A DNA stretch of 5,226 nt from Methanomicrobiaceae archaeon UBA436 (GTDB lineage: Archaea; Halobacteriota; Methanomicrobia; Methanomicrobiales; Methanoculleaceae): NCBI GenBank assembly GCA_002497965.1, contig DAFR01000023.1, forward strand, positions 651-5,876, in the 5' to 3' direction. This document shows positions 1 to 5,226 of the stretch, piece by piece. Made by a program: the position numbers and the translations under genes. Within the stretch, counting starts at the first letter, position 1. Every line of letters starts with the position of its first letter. The notes beneath the pieces were generated by a model. The model saw nothing but the letters and a program-made list of their open reading frames with translations, did no database searches and had not been told where the DNA came from.

Positions 1-1
1 G

Positions 2-880
2 GTGACACTCGCACTGCTCGAACGCTTCCGCAAACACTTCCATTTCAGGGAGGTGCGCCCGCTCGATGCGCAGACGGCAAAGGTGCGGGCAAAGAAGAGC
101 CCTTACGAGATCGCTATCATGGAGCGGGCGGGAGAGATTCATCGCCACGTTCTCGAGGATTGCGTACCGGCGATGCTCAGGGAGGGGATGAGCGAGGCCG
201 AACTCGGTGGCGAGATCTTCGCCCTCATGGTCAGGGAAGGGCACCACGGCATAACCAGGTTCGGGGGCTTCGGGACGGAGATGGTGCTCGGGCAGATCGG
301 GTTTGGCGAGAGTTCGCTCTACCCCACCGCGTTCGACGGTCCGGGCGGGTGCCGCGGGGTCGCTCCCGGCGCACCTGTGCTCGGCAGCCATGACCGGCGG
401 CTTGCACCCGGTGACCTGGTCTTCCTTGACTGCGGTTGCGGGGTGGATGGCTACCACACCGACAAGACCATGACTTACATCTTCGGGCAGGCGCTCCCGC
501 CGGAGGCGATGGAAGCGCACCGGCGCTGCGTTGAGGTACAGGACGAGGCAGCCTCGCTGCTCCGCCCCGGAGTAACGCCGTCAGAGGTCTACAGGAGAGT
601 AATCGAGAACCTGGACCCCGGGTTCCTGGAGAACTTTATGGGTTTTGGGAGCCGGCGGGTGCAGTTCCTGGGCCACGGCATCGGTCTTGAGGTGGACGAG
701 ATGCCGGTGATCGCCGGCGGTTTTGATGAACCGCTCGAAGAGGGTATGACGATCGCCCTCGAACCCAAGAAGGGGATCGAGGACGTCGGGATGGTGGGGA
801 TCGAGAACACGTTTGTTGTCACCCCCGGCGGCGGCAGGCCCATCACCGGGAGAGACCGCGGGCTGATCCCGGTCCACTGA
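2..880 (+). CDS. M24 family metallopeptidase (Xaa-Pro aminopeptidase/prolidase-like), 5' end cut by window
   Basis: This is the C-terminal catalytic domain of a cytosolic dinuclear-metal peptidase of the Xaa-Pro aminopeptidase/prolidase family, which cleaves bonds next to proline in small peptides. Numbering from the first codon in the window, all five metal ligands of the family are present: Asp143 (FLDCG), Asp154 (YHTDKT), His225 (FLGHGIG), Glu254 (IALEP) and Glu268 (GIENTF). Residues 31-50, including KSPYEI, are the usual entry into the pita-bread fold. About 290 residues are seen, whereas the family usually has a further 120-150 residue creatinase-type N-terminal domain. The reading frame is open to the left edge, so the GTG at position 2 is probably an internal Val and the true start lies outside. 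The position seven residues after His225, usually His in prolidases (VHE), is Asp232 here, so substrate preference is uncertain and a non-prolidase subfamily is possible. The gene converges with the kinase on the other strand. Confidence 0.93.
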   Translation: MTLALLERFRKHFHFREVRPLDAQTAKVRAKKSPYEIAIMERAGEIHRHVLEDCVPAMLREGMSEAELGGEIFALMVREGHHGITRFGGFGTEMVLGQIGFGESSLYPTAFDGPGGCRGVAPGAPVLGSHDRRLAPGDLVFLDCGCGVDGYHTDKTMTYIFGQALPPEAMEAHRRCVEVQDEAASLLRPGVTPSEVYRRVIENLDPGFLENFMGFGSRRVQFLGHGIGLEVDEMPVIAGGFDEPLEEGMTIALEPKKGIEDVGMVGIENTFVVTPGGGRPITGRDRGLIPVH

Positions 881-906
881 GGCCGCGGCGGCCGGAGACG
901 TGGAGA

Positions 907-919
907 CTTTTCTTCCTTC
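907..919 (+). terminator. Pyrimidine-rich tract, possible archaeal terminator of the peptidase gene
   Basis: The stretch CTTTTCTTCCTTC lies 27 bases after the peptidase stop codon, in a GC-rich surrounding. Archaeal RNA polymerase commonly terminates at T-rich tracts without needing a strong hairpin, so this is a plausible site. It is interrupted by C residues and overlaps the end of the minus-strand fragment at 918-1130, so the call is weak. Confidence 0.25.
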
Positions 920-1130
920 AATCCGGCCCGTACAGGTCTTCCTTAACCCGTTTTGAGACCGCCTGCTCCCTCTGTTTCAGCAGGGCGACGTCCACCGGCC
1001 CATCCTCGCGGTATGAGGTGACCATGAGCCGGGTATCAGGGGTTATGGCCGACTCGACCAGGTCAGGGTTGACCGATCCGTTATCGACGGGAGAATCTTC
1101 AGCCGGATTCGCTGCTGGGGGTCGCGGCCT
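918..1130 (-). pseudogene. Coding-like fragment without a start, directly after and in frame with the kinase TAG stop
   Basis: Reading the minus strand from the base after the kinase TAG stop (1131-1133), the same frame stays open for 70 sense codons and ends at TGA (918-920). The latter two thirds look truly coding: codons favour G or C in the third position, and the predicted peptide is charged and amphipathic (for example LLKQREQAVSKRVKEDLYG near its end), with an Asp/Pro/Ala-rich lead-in. I do not recognise the family. The only ATG is at 1025, giving 35 residues (MVTSYREDG...), and no Shine-Dalgarno-like sequence precedes it; no GTG or TTG lies earlier in the frame. The options are a C-terminal remnant of a gene whose front is lost, a kinase tail cut off by a nonsense mutation or sequencing error, translation through TAG, or a small gene starting at 1025. 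It stops 37 bases from the end of the convergent peptidase gene, a spacing normal between two real genes. Confidence 0.4.
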
Positions 1131-4100
1131 CTATCCTGCCCGGTCACCGGAGATCCCCGGACGCCCCGCGTCCCGGTAGGTCCCGTGCGGCACCCTCATC
1201 TCAAACCGTGCCCCTTTTCCTGGGGTCCCGGTCTCGGTGATGCTGATCCCGGTGATCCCCAGGATCTCGCGGATCAGGAAAAGCCCGAGCCCCGTGTTCT
1301 TACCTACACCCCACTCAAATATCCGCTCCTTTTCCTCCAGCGGAATGCCGACGCCGTTATCCTCCCAGACAAGGACAAGGTCGCCGTTCTCCCCGGGGTA
1401 CGACCATACACGAACCCGTGTAGCCGACTCACCGTGACGGATGGAGTTGTCCATCAGGTTGGAAAAGACCGTTGAAAGCATTGGATCCGCATAGACAACC
1501 AGGTCTCCCGTCTCATCCTCGACCGGCAGCCCCTGCGCGGACGCGGAGCGGATCAGATCGGAGACCCGCTGCCACACGGGCGCCCGGACACCGAGGTCGG
1601 TGTAGTCCCGCGTAAACTCGACCTGGTGGCGGATCCGCTCGGCGGCGTCCTCTACACGGGCAAGGTAGTTCGATATATCCTCCCCGGGACCGGCCATCCT
1701 GGCAAGCGACAGGTTGCCAAGAAGGACTGTTAAATGGTTTAAGACATCGTGCCGGGTGATGCTGTTCATAAGGGTGAGTTTTTTGTTCGCGACGGCCAGG
1801 CTGTTCCTCTGCTGCGCAAGTTCCCGGGCATGATACTCGATCTCCCGCTCCATGACCTTTCTCTCGGTTATATCCTGGACGGTCAGCGCCATCCCGTGAG
1901 AGACCTCCGCCAGGTCGAGAGGGGTGCCCGACACCTCCAGAAAGACCAGATCATCGGTCCTGCCGCCGCGCCGCGACACGGTCTCAAGCGTAAACCTCCC
2001 GGTATTCTCAACCCGGGCAAGCGCCTCACGTCTGGCGGCCTCATAATCATCTTCGCCCGGGAAGAGCAGCCTGACGTGCCGACCGATGAGGTCATCGCGG
2101 GTGTAGCCGAGGATCTCGCAGAGGCGATCGTTTGCCTCCGTGAAGATCTCGTTCACCATCATGCATATGCCGATGGGAGCAGCACGGAAGATCCCCGCCA
2201 TCTTCTCAGCGGTCTCCCGTAACTCCCTCTCGACCCGCCTCTGCCCGGTCACCTCCCGGATCGTCTCTATAGCACCGGCACGCCTGCCTTCCAGGTTGTA
2301 GAGGGGGGACGCCCTGAGCCTGAGGATGGCCTCCCTCCCGGCAGGACGGGCAAGCGATGTCTCGCTCTCAAGGACATCTCCTTCTCGCTCCAGGATCTCG
2401 TAGCGGTTCTGAAGGGCTTTATCGGGCTTGAGAACGTAATCGATAAGTACGGGGCGCGCCTCGCCGTAGAACGGAACTGCATACGCGTAATCGCCCCTGC
2501 CGAGCATCTCTTCTTTTGGAACACCGGTGAGCCTCTCGATAGCACGGTTCCAGGTGATAACACGGCCTTCTGCATCGATGACAAAGGCTGCGTCCGGGAG
2601 GAACTCGATGATCTCGGCAAGCCTGCGTTCACTCTCCCGAAGTTGCCGCTCCCGCTCACTAAGGTCGTCAAAACCTGACCGGAGCTCCTCCTCGATGGCG
2701 GTGAGTTGTTCATATGCCGCCTGCAGTTCCTCGTGACGCCACATCACCTCGAGTTCGGCAAGTTTGCGATCTGTGATGTCGTGCACCAACCCGATTGTGC
2801 GAATGACCCGCCCGGACTCGTCGCGCTGGTGCTCGCCGCGTTCAATGACGTACCTGACCTCACCGGTATCGGCTCGAATGATCCGGTGCTCGATCTCGTA
2901 GCCGTCACTGCCGCCGTTGAGCGATCTGGAATGCAGCGACCTGACCGCGGCGCGATCGTCGGGGTGAAGCAGTTCGAAGTAGTCATCCGCTGAGTAGTCG
3001 CCGGGGGAAAGACCAGAGATCCGGGCAGCCTCCTCCGACCAGGTCAACCGGCCCGTGGTGTGATCGAACTCCCAACTGCCCAAGTGAGCGATCTCCTGGG
3101 CTCGTCTCAACTTATTTGCGGTCTCTTCGCGCTCTCTCACCAGGGCGTCGCGTTCTGCAAGCGATCGCGCCAGCGTGATGTTGGCGTAACTCAACTTAGA
3201 TATGAATACGGCAGCCTCACGCAGGAAGGAGATGGCGCTGTCCACGGTCTTTCTGCTCAACCGTGGAACGGCATCGAGCGCGGCGGTGTAGGCATCTTCA
3301 TCAAACCCGTGGCGCCGCGCCTGCGCCAGGAAGACCTCGTAATCCGGTTCTTCTTCCTCAAGGAGGAACTGCCCCATGAAGACGTTGCCAAGGTGTCTGC
3401 CGCCCACGATGATGGGGGATGCGACATCCCATAAGTTGTTTTTGCAGCGGTAGATCTTCGCTTCTCCGGGAGCGATCCCTGTGGAGAGGTGCGTGTCGCT
3501 CTCGATGCAGTTTCGAAGCGTCGCGGGATGAACCCGGTGAAACTTTGCGCAGATCTCCTGCCACCCGGCATTGATCAGCACCCGGCCGTGTGTATCTATG
3601 ATGGCGACCGAGATCCCGGTGAGGGCGTGGAAATCGCTGAGGAGCGACTGGATCATGGGTATATCGGTGATATCGGCAAGTTCAAGGTTGCCGATATCAC
3701 CCTCGGGGGAGAGGATGCTCTCCAGTTTAGCCCTTACGCGCTCCTCGCTCTCCTTTAGACGCTCCTGAGCCTCCTTTGCATCTGTTACGTCGTGCACCAT
3801 CCCGATTGAGCGGACGGGTCGCCCCGAGATGTCCAGGGTGTGCTCACACCGCTCCACAACGTGGCGAACCTCACCGGTATCGGCTCGAATGATCCGGTGC
3901 TCGATCTCGTAGCCGCTGCTCCCGCCGGTGATCGAGGCGGAGTAGGTCGCATCGACACTGGCGCGATCCTCCGGGTGGACGAGCGAGAGGAACTCATCAT
4001 AGGCCGGCGCCCCATCCCCGGGGTCGCGCCCGAAGATGCGGTAGGTCTCCTCGGACCAGACCAGCTCCCCCGTCCTGTGGTCAAACTCCCAGCTCCCGAG

Positions 4101-4553
4101 ATGCGCAAGCCGTTCGGCCTTATGCAGCATCCCCTCCATTCTTCGGGCCTCGGCTTCGGCCCTCTGCCTGCCGGCAACCTGCCTGATCGCGTTTGCAAGT
4201 TCAAAAAACTGCGATTTCGGGTCGCCGCCCTTCTGGAGGTAGAAGTCAGCGCCGCTGTTGAGCGCCTCGATCACCACCTCCTCGCGTCCCCTGCCGGTGA
4301 AGATGATGAACGGGACGTTTGACCCCGCGCCGCGGATCTGTTTGAGGAGCGTGATCCCGTCCATCTCCGGCATCTGGTAGTCTGAGACTATCACGTCGTA
4401 GCGATCGCTAATGATCAGGCGGAGTGCTTCACGGGGGTCTGGAGTGGTGTCGACGGCCATCCCGCCCGCCCGCTCAAGGAAGATCCGGGCGATCTCAAGC
4501 AGCGAGGCCTCGTCATCAATGTAGAGGACCCGCACCGGGTCAGGTGGTGACAT
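1131..4553 (-). CDS. Hybrid sensor histidine kinase, REC-PAS-PocR-PAS-PAS-PAS-DHp-HATPase, 1140 aa
   Basis: This is a soluble signalling kinase that should autophosphorylate on His935 and exchange phosphate with a receiver domain, either its own or a partner's. Domains in order: REC (about 6-125) with acidic pair Asp13/Asp14, phosphoacceptor Asp58 (VSDYQMPEMDG), Thr86 and Lys108; PAS_3 (about 145-260); PocR ligand-binding domain (about 288-460) with Cys335, Cys349 and Cys370; a second PAS_3 (about 484-598); a coiled coil (598-645); PAS 3 (about 641-770); PAS 4 (about 780-900); a short helix; DHp with the box RHDVLNH (His935); and HATPase with N box NLMDNS (Asn1032/Asn1036), G1 DNGVGIP (from Asp1065) and G2 NTGLGLF. 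No signal peptide or membrane helix is visible. The start at 4553 (MSPPDP) is chosen because REC begins at once after it and a TATA box lies 34 bases upstream; starting at 4694 would put the promoter inside the gene. There is no Shine-Dalgarno, so a short leader is expected. The last 13 residues after VPHGTYR look unconserved. The ligand and output are unknown. Confidence 0.95.
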   Translation of the reverse strand: MSPPDPVRVLYIDDEASLLEIARIFLERAGGMAVDTTPDPREALRLIISDRYDVIVSDYQMPEMDGITLLKQIRGAGSNVPFIIFTGRGREEVVIEALNSGADFYLQKGGDPKSQFFELANAIRQVAGRQRAEAEARRMEGMLHKAERLAHLGSWEFDHRTGELVWSEETYRIFGRDPGDGAPAYDEFLSLVHPEDRASVDATYSASITGGSSGYEIEHRIIRADTGEVRHVVERCEHTLDISGRPVRSIGMVHDVTDAKEAQERLKESEERVRAKLESILSPEGDIGNLELADITDIPMIQSLLSDFHALTGISVAIIDTHGRVLINAGWQEICAKFHRVHPATLRNCIESDTHLSTGIAPGEAKIYRCKNNLWDVASPIIVGGRHLGNVFMGQFLLEEEEPDYEVFLAQARRHGFDEDAYTAALDAVPRLSRKTVDSAISFLREAAVFISKLSYANITLARSLAERDALVREREETANKLRRAQEIAHLGSWEFDHTTGRLTWSEEAARISGLSPGDYSADDYFELLHPDDRAAVRSLHSRSLNGGSDGYEIEHRIIRADTGEVRYVIERGEHQRDESGRVIRTIGLVHDITDRKLAELEVMWRHEELQAAYEQLTAIEEELRSGFDDLSERERQLRESERRLAEIIEFLPDAAFVIDAEGRVITWNRAIERLTGVPKEEMLGRGDYAYAVPFYGEARPVLIDYVLKPDKALQNRYEILEREGDVLESETSLARPAGREAILRLRASPLYNLEGRRAGAIETIREVTGQRRVERELRETAEKMAGIFRAAPIGICMMVNEIFTEANDRLCEILGYTRDDLIGRHVRLLFPGEDDYEAARREALARVENTGRFTLETVSRRGGRTDDLVFLEVSGTPLDLAEVSHGMALTVQDITERKVMEREIEYHARELAQQRNSLAVANKKLTLMNSITRHDVLNHLTVLLGNLSLARMAGPGEDISNYLARVEDAAERIRHQVEFTRDYTDLGVRAPVWQRVSDLIRSASAQGLPVEDETGDLVVYADPMLSTVFSNLMDNSIRHGESATRVRVWSYPGENGDLVLVWEDNGVGIPLEEKERIFEWGVGKNTGLGLFLIREILGITGISITETGTPGKGARFEMRVPHGTYRDAGRPGISGDRAG
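2857..2904 (-). repeat. 48-bp exact direct repeat, copy in the second PAS_3 domain
   Basis: These 48 bases are identical to 3868-3915, in the same reading frame and 337 codons apart. Both encode the PAS_3 core around GYEIEHRIIRADTGEV (about residues 551-566 here). Flanking sequence is also clearly homologous but diverged (for example LGSWEFDH and HDITD in this copy against HDVTD in the other), so this is the best-preserved part of a larger PAS module duplication within the gene. Confidence 0.9.
3868..3915 (-). repeat. 48-bp exact direct repeat, copy in the first PAS_3 domain
   Basis: This is the partner of 2857-2904, coding for the same core in the first PAS_3 domain (about residues 214-229). 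The bases immediately outside differ on both sides. Exact identity over the core, including third codon positions, suggests recent duplication or gene conversion and not only protein-level constraint. Confidence 0.9.
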
Positions 4554-4586
4554 TGAGGTGAACTCGTACAGAAAGAAGCACTGCGG

Positions 4587-4603
4587 TTTTTTTATAGGTT
4601 TCG
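4587..4603 (-). promoter_or_regulatory. Archaeal TATA box and BRE-like element of the kinase gene
   Basis: On the minus strand the sequence reads CCGAAACCTATAAAAAAA, an A/T-rich TATA box (4587-4596) preceded by a purine-containing BRE-like CGAAAC. The A/T run stands out in GC-rich surroundings. Archaeal initiation is usually about 25 bases downstream of the TATA centre, predicting a start of transcription near 4565-4570 and a leader of only about 12-16 bases before the ATG at 4553. This supports the short kinase start and rules against the 47-codon upstream extension. Confidence 0.7.
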
Positions 4604-5061
4604 GAGGCACCGATGGAGATTGCGCCAGGGCTTGCGAAGAACACAGGCAGAAGGCCCCTGCGAGGGAGGGGGAGCAGTCACAGCCTGGTTTCACCGTGAC
4701 GCTGGATCTGCACTCCCGGAGACTTTACTGATGGGGAATCACCCCCGCGGGGGCGGGACGGGACTTTCCCCACCCCTGTCTTGACGTGTCACTGAAAACC
4801 TCTCTCCGCTGGAACACCCCCGCCTCCTGGCCCTTTTCCAGGGGGCTGGCAGTGCGTGATGATTGCCTCATAGAAGCCGTGCCAGGGGGTGGAGACGGGA
4901 TCTCCGCGGGTCTAAGTGGGAACCGACGAAGAAAACTCTCTCTCCGTGTTTTCCCCTCCCCTTCTGGAATAGCGTCTCGCAAAAACCAGGTTCATCCTCA
5001 TGGTGGGGGCCTTCAAACCGAGGCACAGCCGAATGGACCGGTTGATGCCTCCATCTCACCC
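4604..5061. other. Intergenic region without a convincing gene
   Basis: About 460 bases lie between the kinase promoter and the tRNA promoter. Several ORFs of 60-94 codons cross it on both strands (4725-4982, 4786-5070, 4863-5045, 4868-5080), but they overlap each other, start at unsupported codons without ribosome binding sites, and give Arg/Pro/Ser-rich peptides typical of random GC-rich frames. What can be seen is a nested GC-rich hairpin at 4732-4772, a weak CCTGG/CCAGG hairpin near 4826-4842, and short inverted arms GAGGCA (5020-5025) and TGCCTC (5046-5051). The region may hold an unrecognised RNA or decayed sequence, but nothing shows it directly. Confidence 0.6.
4732..4772. repeat. Nested inverted repeat / GC-rich hairpin
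   Basis: The outer arms TGGGGAA (4732-4738) and TTCCCCA (4766-4772) are perfect reverse complements. Inside them lies a 12-base perfect palindrome CCCCCGCGGGGG (4742-4753). The structure sits over 130 bases upstream of the kinase TATA box and over 280 bases upstream of the tRNA promoter, so it is not placed as a simple operator of either. It lacks a following T-run, which argues against a terminator. Its role is unknown. Confidence 0.5.
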
Positions 5062-5062
5062 A

Positions 5063-5073
5063 ATATTTAATAA
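5063..5073 (+). promoter_or_regulatory. Archaeal TATA box of the tRNA-Gly/tRNA-Val unit
   Basis: ATATTTAATAA is an isolated A/T-rich block 38 bases before the first base of mature tRNA-Gly, with CTCACCCA just upstream in the BRE position. With initiation about 25 bases downstream of the box centre, the primary transcript would begin near 5092-5096, leaving a 5' leader of about 15-20 bases for RNase P to remove. Confidence 0.65.
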
Positions 5074-5111
5074 TCCTCACGGCCTACATGATCAGGCAGA
5101 CTGTGCAGAGT

Positions 5112-5182
5112 GCATCGATGGTCTAGTGGTATGACTTTGGCCTTCCAAGCCAACAGCCCGGGTTCAATTCCCGGTCGATGCA
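5112..5182 (+). tRNA. tRNA-Gly (anticodon UCC)
   Basis: This is a complete 71-base cloverleaf. The acceptor stem GCATCGA (5112-5118) pairs fully with TCGATGC (5175-5181), with A5182 as discriminator. The D stem is GTC/GAC (5121-5123, 5133-5135). The anticodon stem TTGGC/GCCAA (5137-5141, 5149-5153) encloses loop CTTCCAA with anticodon TCC at 5144-5146, reading GGA and probably GGG glycine codons. The variable loop is four bases. The T stem CCGGG/CCCGG (5158-5162, 5170-5174) closes loop TTCAATT. No CCA is encoded, so it must be added after transcription. No intron is present. It is the first gene of a tandem tRNA unit. Confidence 0.97.
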
Positions 5183-5183
5183 T

Positions 5184-5226
5184 GGGCCCGTGGTCTAGGT
5201 GGTTATGACGTCGCCTTCACACGGCG
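5184..5226 (+). tRNA. tRNA-Val (anticodon CAC), 3' part beyond window
   Basis: This starts one base after tRNA-Gly, so the two are surely processed from one transcript. The acceptor 5' strand is GGGCCCG (5184-5190), the D arm runs GTC...GAC (5193-5195, 5207-5209), and the anticodon stem TCGCC (5211-5215) pairs with GGCG at the window end. The loop TTCACAC (5216-5222) gives anticodon CAC at 5218-5220, reading the valine codon GUG. The T arm and the 3' acceptor strand fall outside the window, so completeness cannot be judged. Confidence 0.9.

Noticed and set aside
581..921. Minus-strand ORFs opposite the peptidase gene
   Set aside because: They lie over the metal-ligand region of the M24 domain and have no independent coding evidence.
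2857..3915. Possible insertion element or CRISPR-like repeat because of the exact 48-bp direct repeat
   Set aside because: There are only two copies, both in frame inside homologous PAS domains, with no spacer array, transposase or terminal inverted repeats; duplication of a domain explains it.
1185..4322. Several plus-strand ORFs of 65-160 codons opposite the kinase
   Set aside because: They are antisense shadows of a GC-rich gene with clear domains throughout; none shows a recognisable motif or start signal.
4554..4694. 47-codon N-terminal extension of the kinase resembling a signal peptide
   Set aside because: It contains the kinase TATA box, lacks a ribosome binding site, and its composition is unlike the rest of the protein; REC proteins of this kind start a few residues before the first beta strand.
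4725..5080. Overlapping ORFs of 60-94 codons on both strands in the intergenic region
   Set aside because: They overlap one another, lack supported starts, encode low-complexity Arg/Pro/Ser-rich peptides, and two run into the tRNA promoter.
5112..5226. tRNA array as an integration site for a mobile element
   Set aside because: No integrase gene and no direct repeat of the tRNA 3' end are seen within the window.

Overview
The window reads as chromosomal DNA of a methanogenic archaeon of the order Methanomicrobiales, most likely Methanoculleus or a close relative. The evidence is high GC in coding regions, archaeal TATA boxes in place of -35/-10 promoters, tRNA genes without an encoded CCA end, and a very long soluble sensor kinase built from REC, PAS and PocR modules with linker phrases typical of that order. 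This placement comes from recognising protein style, not from a database search.

Layout, left to right. (1) Positions 2-880 on the plus strand hold the C-terminal catalytic 'pita-bread' domain of an M24 (Xaa-Pro aminopeptidase/prolidase-like) metallopeptidase, cut by the left edge. (2) Positions 918-1130 hold a minus-strand stretch of 70 sense codons that looks coding but has no convincing start. It lies in the same frame as the large kinase, separated from it only by one TAG stop. (3) Positions 1131-4553 on the minus strand encode a 1140-residue hybrid sensor histidine kinase: REC, PAS, PocR, PAS, coiled coil, PAS, PAS, DHp with His935, then HATPase. Its ORF extends upstream to 4694, but a TATA box inside that extension places the real start at 4553. 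(4) About 500 bases without a convincing gene follow, with one GC-rich nested hairpin and two promoters at its edges. (5) A tandem tRNA pair on the plus strand closes the window: tRNA-Gly(UCC), complete, then after one base tRNA-Val(CAC), cut by the right edge.

The peptidase and the kinase converge and are functionally unrelated as far as the sequence shows. The kinase has no membrane segment, so it should sense a cytoplasmic or diffusible signal through its PAS and PocR domains. It carries its own receiver domain, and no partner regulator or output gene is visible. The most unusual points are the TAG-separated coding-like tail after the kinase and an exact 48-base internal repeat inside its two PAS_3 modules. 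I do not see a CRISPR array, insertion sequence, toxin-antitoxin pair or defence system here.
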